From Bacteroidota bacterium (GTDB lineage: Bacteria; Bacteroidota; Bacteroidia; AKYH767-A; OLB10), in the NCBI GenBank assembly GCA_016722525.1, contig JADKJB010000018.1, positions 11,448 to 75,447 on the forward strand: a stretch of DNA of 64,000 bases. The letters are read 5' to 3'. Each line of letters opens with the position of its first letter. Position 1 is the stretch's first letter. This document shows positions 20,217 through 30,481 of the stretch, piece after piece. A model generated the notes under the pieces. That model worked only from the letters and a program-made list of their open reading frames with translations, was not told where the DNA came from and made no database searches. The translations under genes and the position numbers were made by a program.

Positions 20217-21614
20217 ATGTATATTGAGCAATTTTTTACAGATTGTTTGGGGCAGTCTGCTTATTATATTGAATCGAATGGCGAAGTCGCTATCATTGAT
20301 CCCTTGCGGGATGTGGAGGGTTATATCCAGCTTTCTGAGAAAAGAAGTGCTACCATAAAATATGTATTTGAGACGCATTTTCATGCTGATTTTGTAAGTG
20401 GCCATCTTGATCTGTCCGCTAAAACCGGTGATCCAGTTATTTATGGGCCGGGCGCAATAGCAAATTATCCCATTTGTGTTGCTGAAGATGGTCAGGAATT
20501 TGAACTCGGAGATGTTTGCTTGAAAGTGCTGCATACCCCTGGTCATACTTTGGAATCATGTTGTTACCTGCTTCTTGATGAAAATAAAAATCCGCATTCG
20601 GTTTTTTCTGGAGATATACTTTTTGTAGGGGATGTGGGGTGTCCGGATCTTGCTTTTGAAAACGGGCATACTGCCGCTCAATTGGCTGAAATGCTGTTTG
20701 ATTCATTAGAAAGCAAGCTGAAACCATTGCCCAATTATGTCATTGTTTATCCTGGTCATGGCACGGGCTCAACTTGTGGGAAATCTATTGGACCTGAACC
20801 CCATTCTACCATAGGAATCCAAAAACAAACCAATTACATGCTCAAATTACAGAATAAGGCAGATTTTATAAAGTTGGTTTCGGAGAATATATCGGATCCA
20901 CCGGCCTATTTTTTTAGAGGTGCACTTTTTAATCGAAAAGGGTACTTAAGTTTAAATAAAGTCATTGAAAATAGCGTGCTACCATTATCTGTAGTTGAGA
21001 TGAAAAAGTTGCTGTTGAAAGAAAATGTCTTAGTTATTGACACGCGATCCAATAGCAAGTTTGAAAAAGGGTTTATTCCTGGTTCACTGAATATTGGATT
21101 GGATGGTTTTTTTGAAATAATGGCTGGTTCTGTAATTGACCCAAATTCAAAATTGATTGTTGTTGCAGAAATCGGTCTCGAAACGGAAACGATTACACGA
21201 TTGGCTCGAATTGGCAATGAAAATGTTTGTGGTTTTCTAACAGGAGGATTCGACGAATGGATTAGGACAGAAACTGATTTTGATCTTGTAATGTGCATTT
21301 CTGCAACTGAATTTGAAGATCAGTTTCGTTATCATGCAGCTGTTGTAATTGATGTCAGAAATCAGAATGAGTGGATTCCGGGTTTTGTTGCCGGAGCAAA
21401 ATTGATTTCATTACAACATCTGGAAAAAAGTTCAGAAACTATCGATAGGGATAAAATTGTGTATGTGTATTGTTCAAATGGATACAGGTCAATGATCGCT
21501 GTATCGCTGCTTAAAAGCCTGGGCTTTCAAAATGTTTTAAATATTTATGGCGGTATGGAAAGTTTGAGAAAAACAAGAATTTCCGTAAAGCAACTTACTA
21601 CAACAACTAATTAG
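20217..21614 (+). CDS. Metallo-beta-lactamase/rhodanese protein, persulfide dioxygenase-like
   Basis: A complete 465-residue cytoplasmic protein. N-terminal MBL domain (about 1-240) has the metal motif THFHADFVSGH (His54, His56, Asp58), LHTPGHT, SGDILFVGDVG and YPGHG, the pattern of ETHE1-like sulfur dioxygenases. Two rhodanese domains follow. The first (about 260-360) reads VVAEIG where the active-site loop should be and lacks the Cys. The second (about 365-455) has YCSNGYRS with catalytic Cys419. By family it handles glutathione- or protein-bound persulfide and sulfane sulfur. An FNR-like box lies about 60 bases upstream, and a receiver-CRP/FNR regulator is encoded divergently. Its stop directly abuts that of the convergent radical SAM gene. 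Family call is strong; dioxygenase activity is not proven. Confidence 0.9.
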   Translation: MYIEQFFTDCLGQSAYYIESNGEVAIIDPLRDVEGYIQLSEKRSATIKYVFETHFHADFVSGHLDLSAKTGDPVIYGPGAIANYPICVAEDGQEFELGDVCLKVLHTPGHTLESCCYLLLDENKNPHSVFSGDILFVGDVGCPDLAFENGHTAAQLAEMLFDSLESKLKPLPNYVIVYPGHGTGSTCGKSIGPEPHSTIGIQKQTNYMLKLQNKADFIKLVSENISDPPAYFFRGALFNRKGYLSLNKVIENSVLPLSVVEMKKLLLKENVLVIDTRSNSKFEKGFIPGSLNIGLDGFFEIMAGSVIDPNSKLIVVAEIGLETETITRLARIGNENVCGFLTGGFDEWIRTETDFDLVMCISATEFEDQFRYHAAVVIDVRNQNEWIPGFVAGAKLISLQHLEKSSETIDRDKIVYVYCSNGYRSMIAVSLLKSLGFQNVLNIYGGMESLRKTRISVKQLTTTTN

Positions 21615-22633
21615 TTATGCCCATACTTTTGTCCCTTCAGTGCAGTTTTTACACATCTCTATTTCACTTCTTGATTTTAATACTGAACTTCTGAATCTAT
21701 CGTAAGTGCCATTGCTCCATACTTCCTTAAACGAGTTCGACATCAAATCACCCATACGATATTCAGCATCTTTATCAAAGCAACAAGGAACAACTTTTCC
21801 GTCCCATGTTATAACGCAGGAATGCCATAGCTTCCAGCAATGATTTAAAAGTTTGTTTTTAATTTCAAATTTTCCATTTTCAGTTTGCTGGTACCTGGAA
21901 TATTTTTTGTTATCTGGCAGCAGCTCACTACCGTTTTCATAATCATAAATCTGTGCGGTCTTATAGGCAACTTCATTAACTCCAATTTCCTTTGCTATTT
22001 TACAGCGTCAAGTTGATGTTCGTTGGATTTAACCACCAGAAACTGAAAGATGAGATGCGGTGTTGATGAATTTAATTCTTTTTTCCATTTCACCACATTC
22101 TTTGCACCCTCAATTACTTTTTCGAGTTGTCCTCCAATACGATAACTTTCGTAGGATTCCTGTGTAGTGCCATCAATGGAAATAATCAATCGGTCTAATC
22201 CTGATTCCACTGTTTTGCGTGCATTTTCATCGTTTAAGTAATGTGCATTTGTGGAAGTAGCAGTATAAATCCCTTTTTCAGTGGCATATTGGACCAACTC
22301 CAGAAATGAAGTGTTCAAATAAGGCTCTCCCTGAAAGTAAAAAACGAGATATAGTAACTCGTTGTGAATCTCATCAATGACCTTTTTGAAAAACTTGGGA
22401 TCCAGCATTCCATTGGGTCGGGTGAAAGAACGTAAACCGCTGGGGCATTCCGGACACCTTAAGTTACAAGAAGTTGTGGGTTCAAATGAAATCGCTGCCG
22501 GCATCCCGCTGTGCAGGTTTTTACCCGTCCATTTTGATAAAATATAACTTCCGGTAATAGCTCCAAGATTCCATAACCTCCTGGTTGTCAGGTGGGAAAT
22601 AAGGTTTAAAGTGTCTTTGAAGTTTTTGTTCAT
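21615..22633 (-). CDS. Radical SAM/SPASM protein (one frameshift)
   Basis: About 339 residues from ATG 22633. The radical SAM cluster motif is Cys56-x3-Cys60-x2-Cys63 (TTSCNLRCPEC), followed by the substrate-side barrel (YFQGEPYLN, STNAHYLND, LDRLIISIDGTTQESYE). The C-terminal SPASM-like cysteine set (HCWKLWHSC, VVPCCFD, MCKNC) should bind a second Fe-S cluster. The frame breaks near 22000, where AAAA reads one base short (LDAVK-stop versus LDAVKKIAKEIGVNEVAY). Family members modify peptides, proteins or cofactors; no precursor peptide gene is visible beside it, so the substrate is unknown. The gene is convergent with the MBL-rhodanese gene with no spacer. Confidence 0.88.
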
Positions 22634-22827
22634 TATTAATAGTAACCAACAAAGATAAGGAACAACCTGCTCGGCTGCCTGCTTTGAGTGGTATTGGTAC
22701 TTTAATAAGGAATTCTTAAATTGTTTAAGAAATTTTACAATTAGTTAAACAAAACATCCTTGCTTTTTGTTCATCCCCTGTTAACCCATAAAAAAATCTT
22801 CATTAAATCTCTAAAAACTATTAAAAC

Positions 22828-25800
22828 ATGAAAAACAACAACAAGAAAAGTGTCTTGCATTTGTTTGTACTGTTTGCCTCAGTAATGAGCCTGTTTGGTT
22901 CGTTATCGGCCTCAGCTCAAACCTATTGCACCTCACAAGGTCAAAGTTTATTAACGAGAAGAGTTTGGATCGAAAGATTCGAATTTGGAACTGTTAATAA
23001 CCAAAGTGGAAATAATAACGGGTATGCAAATTTCACTTCGCAAGCTGCAGCCACAACTCCCGGAGTCAACCTTCCATTTACAATTACATCCGGTAACAAT
23101 CTGTTATTTTCATTTTTCAGCGCCAGAATTTGGGTTGATTATAATGGAAATGGTGATTTTAATGATGCAGGCGATCTTGCATTTTCCGGAAATGGTAACG
23201 GTACTTTAAGTGGTGCTATCTCCGTTCCTGCAAGTGTAAGCTCAGGCAACAAAACTTTAAGGGTTGTTATCAAACGATTTGGTTTGCCTGATCCTTGTGG
23301 TAATTATGTCTTAGGTGAAACTGAAGATTATTCTGTTTCTATAACAAACAATTGTGTTGCAGACGCGGGAACACTCGCTGCTGTAAACTCTAACGAATGT
23401 TTTAAAAATGGTGTTGGCGAATTAGCTGCCACTGCTTCCGGAACTGCTGTTGTTCCTCCGGGATATTCTGTAATTTATGTTCTGACTCAAGGTCCCGGAT
23501 TGGTAATTCAACAAGTTAATTCATCTCCTGTTTTTACAGTAACTACAGGCGGAAATTATACCATTCATACCTTAGTATATAATCCTTTAACTCTTGATTT
23601 AAGTATTGTGGTTCCCGGACAAACTACCGGTTTTGATGTGAACGGTTTGCTTATTCAGGGTGGTGGAAGTATCTGCGCATCATTGGATGTTGCCGGTGCT
23701 CCAATTGCAGTTGAAGATCCGAATGCAGGAACACTTACTGCTGTCGTTTCTGATTATTGCTTGATGGTTCCGGTGTTACTATCTCAGCTACATCAAATGG
23801 AAATTCAAATGTTCCTGCAGGATATCAAACAATCTATGTTTTGACTTCAGGAACTTCTCTAATAATACAACAAGTAAATTCTACTCCATCTTTCAGCGTA
23901 ACAACTCCTGATCTTTATACCATTCACACTTTGGTTTATAACCCGGCAACATTGGATTTAACAATTGTTGTACCTGGACAAACTACAGGCTTTGACGTGA
24001 ACAGTTTATTAGTACAAGGTGGCGGAAGTATCTGCGCAGCATTGGATGTAACCGGAGCACCTATTAATGTTGCTAATCCTGATGCAGGTACACTTACAGC
24101 AATTTCAAGTTCTGTTTGCGGCGCTAATGGTAATGCCATTATTTCTGCAAATCCAGATGGAAATGTTTTTGTGCCGGCAAATTATCAGATAATTTATGTA
24201 TTGACTTCAGGTTCAGGTTTGGTAATTGAGCAGGTAAATGCAACTCCAACCTTTACAGTAACAGTTGGTGGAAATTATACCATTCACACTTTGGTTTATA
24301 ACCCGGCTACATTAGATTTATCGATCGTAGTACCTGGACAAACAACAGGCTTTGATGTAAACGGTTTATTGGTTCAGGGTGGTGGAAGTATCTGCGCATC
24401 ACTGGATGTAGCCGGAGCACCGATAGCAGTTGAAGATCCAAACGCAGGAACACTTACTGCAACATCAGCAGCAGCATGTTTCATTAACGGATCAGCAGTA
24501 TTAACTGCAACGGCTAATGGCGATGCAAACGTTCCAGCAGGATACCAGACTATTTATGTATTGACTTCAGGTTCAGGTTTGGTAATTGAGCAGGTAAATG
24601 CAACTCCAACCTTTACTGTAACAGCTGGTGGAAATTATACCATTCACACTTTGGTTTATAACCCGGCTACATTAGATTTAACGATCGTAGTACCTGGTCA
24701 AACAACAGGTTTTGATGTAAACGGTTTATTGGTTCAGGGTGGCGGAAGTATCTGCGCATCACTGGATGTAGCCGGAGCACCGATAGCAGTTGAAGATCCA
24801 AACGCAGGAACACTTACTGCAACATCAGCAGCAGCATGTTTCATTAACGGATCAGCAGTATTAACTGCAACGGCTAATGGCGATGCAAACGTTCCAGCAG
24901 GATACCAGACTATTTATGTTTTGACTTCAGGTTCAGGTTTGGTAATTGAGCAGGTAAATGCAACTCCAACCTTTACTGCAACAGCTGGTGGAAATTATAC
25001 CATTCACTTTGGTTTACAACCCGGCTACATTAGATTTAACGATCGTAGTGCCTGGTCAAACAACAGGTTTTGATGTAAACGGATTATTGGTTCAGGGTGG
25101 CGGAAGTATCTGCGCATCACTGGATGTAGCCGAGCACCGATAGCAGTTGAAGATCCAAACGCAGGAACACTTACTGCAACATCAGCAGCACATGTTTCAT
25201 TAACGGATCAGCAGTATTAACTGCAACGGCTAATGGCGATGCAAACGTTCCAGCAGGATACCAGACTATTTATGTATTGACTTCAGGTTCAGGTTTGGTA
25301 ATTGAGCAGGTAAATGCAACTCCAACCTTTACTGTAACAGCTGGTGGAAATTATACCATTCACACTTTGGTTTACAACCCGGCTACATTAGATTTATCGA
25401 TTGTAGTGCCTGGTCAAACAACAGGCTTTGATGTAAACGGATTATTGGTTCAGGGTGGCGGAAGTATCTGCGCATCACTGGATGTAGCCGGAGCACCGAT
25501 AGCAGTTGAAGATCCAAACGCAGGAACACTTTTACTGCAACATCAGCAGCAGCATGTTTCATTAACGGATCAGCAGTATTAACTGCAACGGCTAATGGCG
25601 ATGCAAACGTTCCAGCAGGATACCAGACTATTTATGTTTTGACTTCAGGTTCAGGTTTGGTAATTGAGCAGGTAAATGCAACTCCAACCTCTCACTTTGG
25701 TTTATAACCCGGCTACATTAGATTTAACGATCGTAGTACCGGGTCAAACAACAGGCTTTGATGTAAACGGTTTATTGGTTCAGGGTGGCGGAAGTATCTG

Positions 25801-28004
25801 CGCATCACTGGATGTAGCCGGAGCACCGATAGCTGTAGAAGATCCAAACGCAGGAACACTTACTCCTAAGACACCGGTTTTATGTTTTGTTAATGCACCA
25901 CTGGTGTTAGAAGCATTAGCTGGCGGAAACTCTAACGTTCCTGCTGGATATCAAACTATATATGTATTAACATCAGGTAGCGGTTTAGTAATTGAGCAGG
26001 TAAATGCAACTCCTTCCTTTACTGTTACAACTCCTGGTTTGTATACGATTCATACTTTAGTTTATAATCCTGCTACTTTAGATTTAACGATCGTAGTACC
26101 GGGACAAACAACAGGCTTTGATGTAAATGGTTTATTGGTTCAAGGTGGTGAGTATTTTGTGCTTCATTGGATGTTGCGGGTGCGCAATTTTCAATCAACA
26201 ACCCTGATGCAGGAACTCTTACTGCTACTTCATCCTCTGTATGTTTTGAAGGAACCGGAGTTCAAATTTCTGCAACACCTAATGGAAATTCAAATGTTCC
26301 TGCCGGATATCAAACAATTTATGTATTGACTTCAGGTGCAGGTTTAGTAATTGAGCAGGTAAGTTTAACGCCTGACTTTATTGTAAACGGTTCAGGTCTT
26401 TATACCATTCACACTTTGGTTTATGATCCATTAACATTAGATCTTACTATAGTTGTTCCAGGTCAAACTACAGGTTTTGATGTAAATGGTTTATTGGTTC
26501 AAGGTGGTGGAACCATATGTGCATCGTTGGATGTTGCAGGAGCTCCTGTAACTATTTCGAATCCAGATGCAGGTACAATTACTGCCGACAATGGAAGTAT
26601 TTGTGGAGCATCAGGTTCTGCATTGCTTACTGCTACTCCTGATAACAACGCAAATGTTCCAGCAGGGTACCAGGTTATTTATGTACTTACTTCTGGTTCA
26701 GGATTGGTGATTGAGCAAGTAAACTCAGTTCCTTCATTTACTGTTACAACCGGTGGAAATTATACCATTCACACTCTGGTTTATGATCCTGCTACTCTTG
26801 ATTTATCAATTGTGGTACCAGGACAAACTACAGGATTCGATGTAAATGGTTTATTAGTACAGGGTGGTGGAACTATTTGTGCTTCATTGGATGTTGCAGG
26901 TGCACCATTTGCAATTGAAACACCATCTGCAGGTTCACTTACTGCTACTGCTCTTTATGCTTGTTTCTCAGGAAACTCAGCAACCCTTTCTGCAACAGCT
27001 AATGGAAATGCAGTTGTTCCTGCAGGATATCAAACTATTTATGTGCTTACTTCAGGTTCAGGTTTAGTTATTGAGCAAGTGAATACTACTCCCGACTTCA
27101 CAGTGAACGCACCAGGTTTGTATACAATTCATACACTGGTTTACAATCCTGCAACACTTGATCTGAACATTGTTGTTCCGGGTCAGACTACAGGTTTTGA
27201 TGTAAATAGTTTATTGGTTCAAGGTGGCGGAAGCATATGTGCTTCATTGGATGTAGCTGGTGCTCCAATAACAGTAGGTAATCCTGATGCAGGTGCTATC
27301 ACTCCGGATGATTTTATTGTTTGTTTGGATAATGGAAGTGCTTTCATTCAGGGAATACCTCAAGGTAATGCAGTGGTTCCTCCAGGATTTAATACCATTT
27401 ATGTATTAACACGTGGATTTGGATTAACAATTCAGCAGGTGAATACTACCCCTGATTTTACAGTTACTCAACAAGGTCTCTACCGTATTCACACTCTGGT
27501 TTATGATCCTGCTACATTGGATTTAACAACTGTAGTGTTTGGACAAACAACAGGAAATGATGTGAACGGATTATTGATTCAAGGTGGTGGAAGTATCTGT
27601 GCTTCGTTGGATGTTCAGGGTGCACCATTCCTGGTATTCGGTCCAATCATTTGCAATATCTTTAACTTGAATGCGGTTTCTCAAAATGATTTGAGTGCAC
27701 AAACAATTGAAGAACTGAAAACTTTGGCCGAAAGTCCTGTGAGTTCAGCAGTAGTAATTAATAGCATTTATCCAAATCCTGCAAATGATATGGTGTCATT
27801 AAATATATCGCTTATGCAGAATGAAAATGTTAAAGTTATGGTGTTCAACATGACTGGTCAGCGTGTAATTGAACAAAATGTTACTGGTACTGCCGGTGAA
27901 TTTGTAAGAACTTTGGATGTTAGCAGCTTGTCTCAGGAACCTACATGGTTCGTATTGAAACAGCATCAGGTAGCTCATTCGAATTGTTGAATGTTAATAG
28001 GTAA
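22828..28004 (+). CDS. Giant repetitive T9SS surface protein (several frameshifts)
   Basis: About 1725 residues when indels are ignored. Signal peptide near 1-32 (ending SLSASAQ), a GEVED-type beta domain (ARIWVDYNGNGDFNDAGDL ... GNYVLGETEDYSVSI), twelve tandem 120-residue repeats (listed separately), and a T9SS type A tail (IYPNPANDMVSLNIS, VFNMTGQRVIEQN). Frames break near 23750, 25005, 25133, 25190, 25530, 25690 (about 31 bases lost), 26150 and 27935. The last hides the true end, SLSQGTYMVRIE to ELLNVNR, with stop at 28002-28004. The repeats probably form Ig-like stalk domains on the cell surface. An intrinsic terminator follows. The binding target is unknown. Confidence 0.85.
23362..27645 (+). 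repeat. Twelve 360-bp tandem repeats encoding a 120-residue domain
   Basis: Unit starts (DAGTLTA-like) are at about 23362, 23722, 24081, 24441, 24801, 25158, 25517, 25847, 26206, 26566, 26926 and 27286. The period is 360 except where indels change it (359, 357, 359, 330, 359). Core motifs per unit are VPAGYQTIYVLTSG, VIEQVNATPTFTV, TIHTLVYNPATLDL, VPGQTTGFDVNGLL and GGGSICASLDVAGAP. Nearly every unit has one Cys near its start and one in SICASLD, suggesting a conserved disulfide. Units 4 to 7 are almost identical at the DNA level, while the outer units are diverged. Confidence 0.95.
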
Positions 28005-28030
28005 TAGGTTTTAGTTTGATTTAATGAAGG

Positions 28031-28063
28031 AAGGTTGCCTCTAACGAGGCAGCCTTTTTTTTT
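28031..28063 (+). terminator. Intrinsic terminator after the repeat protein
   Basis: Stem GGTTGCCTC/GAGGCAGCC with a 4-base loop and a nine-base T-run on the plus strand, 27 bases after the restored stop codon. Confidence 0.85.
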
Positions 28064-28158
28064 GAACCAATTTGTAACGCAGTTGAAACAGGGAGGTTGT
28101 TGGGAAAGTATTTTTGTTTCATTATAAGTAATTGATAATGAGGATTAAAATCCGTTCT

Positions 28159-28194
28159 TTTGAATCATTACAAATAAAAAATGTCGTACCTTTG
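28159..28194 (+). promoter_or_regulatory. Promoter of the sufE locus
   Basis: TTTG (28159-28162), 24 bases, then TACCTTTG (28187-28194), an exact TAnnTTTG match ending 17 bases before the sufE ATG. The sufA promoter has the same TACCTTTG and the same 24-base gap. Confidence 0.6.
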
Positions 28195-28211
28195 TCTGAA
28201 ATTGCTTAGCG

Positions 28212-28640
28212 ATGAGTGCTATTGAACGCATTGAAAATGAGATTGTAGAGGAATTTGAAATGTTCGATGACTGGACCGATAAATACCAGTATATCATAGA
28301 ATTAGGTCAGAAACTCGGGCCTTTGGAGGATCAGTATAAAGATGCTGATCATCGTATTAAAGGATGCCAAAGCAGTGTTTGGTTACACGCTTATCAAAAA
28401 GACGGTTTGGTGTTATTTGAAGCAGATAGTGACTCTACCTTCGTAAAAGGAGAAATTGCTTTGCTCATCAGGGTGCTTTCAGGAAGGAGTCCCTCTGAAA
28501 TTATTGCAACAGAACTGAGTTTTCTGGACAAAATTGGTTTGAGGCAACATATAGCAATTACCCGGGCCAACGGACTGGCTTCTATGATAAAGCAAATGAA
28601 ATTGTATGCTGTAGGATTACAAGCCAATCCAGTGAATTAA
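28212..28640 (+). CDS. sufE: SufE, sulfur acceptor for cysteine desulfurase
   Basis: A complete 142-residue SufE-family protein. SufE takes persulfide sulfur from SufS and passes it to the SufBC2D scaffold for Fe-S cluster assembly in the cytoplasm. The family core is present: IENEIVEEFEMFDDW near the start, KYQYIIELG, and DHRIKGCQSSVWL with the sulfur-accepting Cys52. The length matches the family. It leads a small locus with the sufT-like gene and DUF2480, 12-30 bases apart, and lies about 16 kb from sufABCDS. The promoter sequence resembles that of sufA, which would allow co-expression. Confidence 0.95.
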   Translation: MSAIERIENEIVEEFEMFDDWTDKYQYIIELGQKLGPLEDQYKDADHRIKGCQSSVWLHAYQKDGLVLFEADSDSTFVKGEIALLIRVLSGRSPSEIIATELSFLDKIGLRQHIAITRANGLASMIKQMKLYAVGLQANPVN

Positions 28641-28673
28641 TACCATAAAAAAGTGAATGATATCCCAACAGTA

Positions 28674-28988
28674 ATGGAAGAAATAAAATCATTGGAAGAA
28701 CGGGTAGTGGATGTTTTAAAAACATGTTTTGATCCTGAAATTCCTGTCAATATTTATGATCTTGGTTTGATATACGAAGTAAAGGTCAACGAAGGAAATG
28801 ATGTTCATGTGCGCATGACACTCACTTCACCCGCTTGCCCGGTAGCTGAAACATTGCCACCCGATGTTGAAAATAGAATTAAAGAACTGCCTGAAGTGAA
28901 CAGTGCCAGAGTTGAAATTACATTTGACCCACCCTGGGATAAAGAGATGATGAGTGAAGAAGCCCGTCTCGAATTAGGAATGTGGTAA
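28674..28988 (+). CDS. SufT/MIP18-family Fe-S assembly protein
   Basis: A 104-residue DUF59/MIP18 protein starting at ATG 28674 (MEEIKSLEERVVD). The longer frame would use a GTG at 28653. The family motif DPEIPVNIYDLGLIYEV is present, followed by TLTSPACPVAE with the conserved Cys. The typical ending FDPPWDKEMMSEEARLELGMW is the form annotated as SUF system protein SufT in Bacteroidota. It helps mature Fe-S proteins, by family knowledge. It lies between sufE and a DUF2480 gene in one operon. Confidence 0.92.
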   Translation: MEEIKSLEERVVDVLKTCFDPEIPVNIYDLGLIYEVKVNEGNDVHVRMTLTSPACPVAETLPPDVENRIKELPEVNSARVEITFDPPWDKEMMSEEARLELGMW

Positions 28989-28999
28989 CAGAAAATAGA

Positions 29000-29514
29000 A
29001 TGGATCCCATCGAACCCTTTGCCAATAAAGTTGCTGAAAGTGGAATCATCACTATTGATCCAGCAGACTATTATGTAAAAGGTGAACGTGTGCTTTTTGA
29101 TATTAAACCCCTTTTGGTGGAAGAGTTTTTATTGCGCGAAAAAGATTTTCCAGGGAATTTGTGAAAAATAATAACTGGGAATCATTTTCAGGTAAATTTG
29201 TTGCTATTATTTGTAGTAATGATGCAATTATACCGGTTTGGGCATACATGCTTTTAGCTTCTGCATTGCAGCCATTCGCCTCAAAAATTGTTTTTGGAGA
29301 TCTCAACAACCTGGAGCAAGAATTATTTAAGGATGAATTAAAGAAAATTAATCCTGGCGATTACCTTGACCAACGCATTGTTATAAAAGGATGCGGCGAC
29401 TTGCCAATACCTCCATCAGTTTATATGCAACTCACACAGCTCTTGAAGCCTCATGTGAAAAGTATCATGTATGGCGAGCCCTGCTCTACCGTTCCGGTTT
29501 ATAAAAGAAAATAG
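29000..29514 (+). CDS. DUF2480 protein (one frameshift)
   Basis: A Bacteroidota-specific protein of about 170 residues with no assigned function. The ATG at 29000 is preferred over the GTG at 28982, which overlaps the preceding stop. Family pattern: ANKVAESGIITIDPADYYV, FLLREKDF, then WESFSGKFVAIICSNDAIIPVWAYMLL, KIVFGDL, VIKGCGDLPIPPSVY and the terminal SIMYGEPCSTVPVYK. The frame breaks near 29148 (TTTTCCAGGG), where one base separates REKDF from REFVKNNN. Its constant neighbours here are sufE and sufT-like genes, which hints at a link to Fe-S assembly. Confidence 0.88.
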
Positions 29515-29556
29515 TGCTCAAAATAATTTGATTTTTATTTTGATGCTATTCTTTTA
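29505..29556. terminator. Weak bidirectional terminator between convergent genes
   Basis: AAAAGAAAATAG and CAAAATAA pair with TTATTTTG and CTATTCTTTT around a short loop. The hairpin overlaps the stop codons of the DUF2480 gene and of the convergent T9SS gene. It is AT-rich, so its strength is uncertain. Confidence 0.5.
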
Positions 29557-30481
29557 GTAGTATGAGTTTTGGCGATTTTCAATTTTGTCGCCTTGTAAAA
29601 CAGATACAAAATATACCCCTGCAGCCATTCCATCGTTGTATAATGTTAATCGGCCTTCATCATCGGTATAGGCTAGTTTGATGATTTCTCCCAGGTTGTT
29701 GGTAACTGAGACTAATGTTGGTGCTCTCCTATTTTTAATCTCAATCAATGTAGAACTAATAAATGGATTCGGATAAATTAGGTAGGGTAATGGGTTTTCG
29801 ATTTCGTTAATGCTGCTGAATACATCACAGTTTAATCCCGAAGAAGGGTAATAGGAAGTATCGTTTAAAGCATAGCAGAAAAGATTAAATCCACAGTCGA
29901 AACCAATATTAACTGGTTCCAAAAATCCACTCGAGTGACCAACTCCTTCTATTAAGAATTGCGACCAGGTGGAGCCTGCGAGTGTGAAAATTTTCCTGTA
30001 TCCATAAGGCGTGCTGAAGCTGTCTATGCCGGTTACTGTAATGTCTGCACTGAAGTTATTAAAAGTTAAGGGTAACGTATCACCTATCGTTAAATCGAAA
30101 TCATAAAGCAGGTATTCCAAAGGGTCATTGTTTTGTCGCAGGTACATTTGTTTACCACTTGATCTTATGTAATAACCAGTAACAAGACTTGTATATGAAA
30201 AACTTCCCTGAATACAATTAGGACTCGCCGGTGGAGGTCCCAGCCATTGTGTGTTGCCCGTACCCTGCTTATAAATTTGTTTGTATACAAGTGAATTAAT
30301 CAGGGTGTCGCCATTGACAAAAGTTATAGTCGTCGTATTTAATGCAGGGTGCCGGTATGCCGCATGTAGAATTGATTTTCCAGACAGGATCGTTGTTCAG
30401 GTAGTCGTTTACCTGTGATTTTGCTCTTAAACAAATAGCAAGCAGGGCAAAAGCAATGAGTGAAATGGTTTTTAGTTTCAT
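29546..30481 (-). CDS. T9SS-secreted protein of unknown function (frameshifts)
   Basis: About 310 residues from ATG 30481 with signal peptide MKLKTISLIAFALLAICLRAKSQ. The middle has no motif I recognise (VNGDTLINSLVYKQIYKQG, YDFDLTIGDTLPLTFNNFS, SFSTPYGYRKIFTLAG). This layout is common among Bacteroidota T9SS proteins. It ends with a type A tail (IYPNPFISSTLIEI, MAAGVYFVSV). Frames break near 30325 (NFCQW versus NFVNGDT) and near 29570, where an added A restores ENRQKLILLKE and moves the stop to 29546. The start codon overlaps the preceding DUF6544 stop by 4 bases, so they are translationally coupled. Confidence 0.75.

Noticed and set aside
23362..27645. Possible insertion elements or CRISPR in the 360-bp repeats
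   Set aside because: The units are coding, in one frame and part of a secreted protein; no transposase or spacers.
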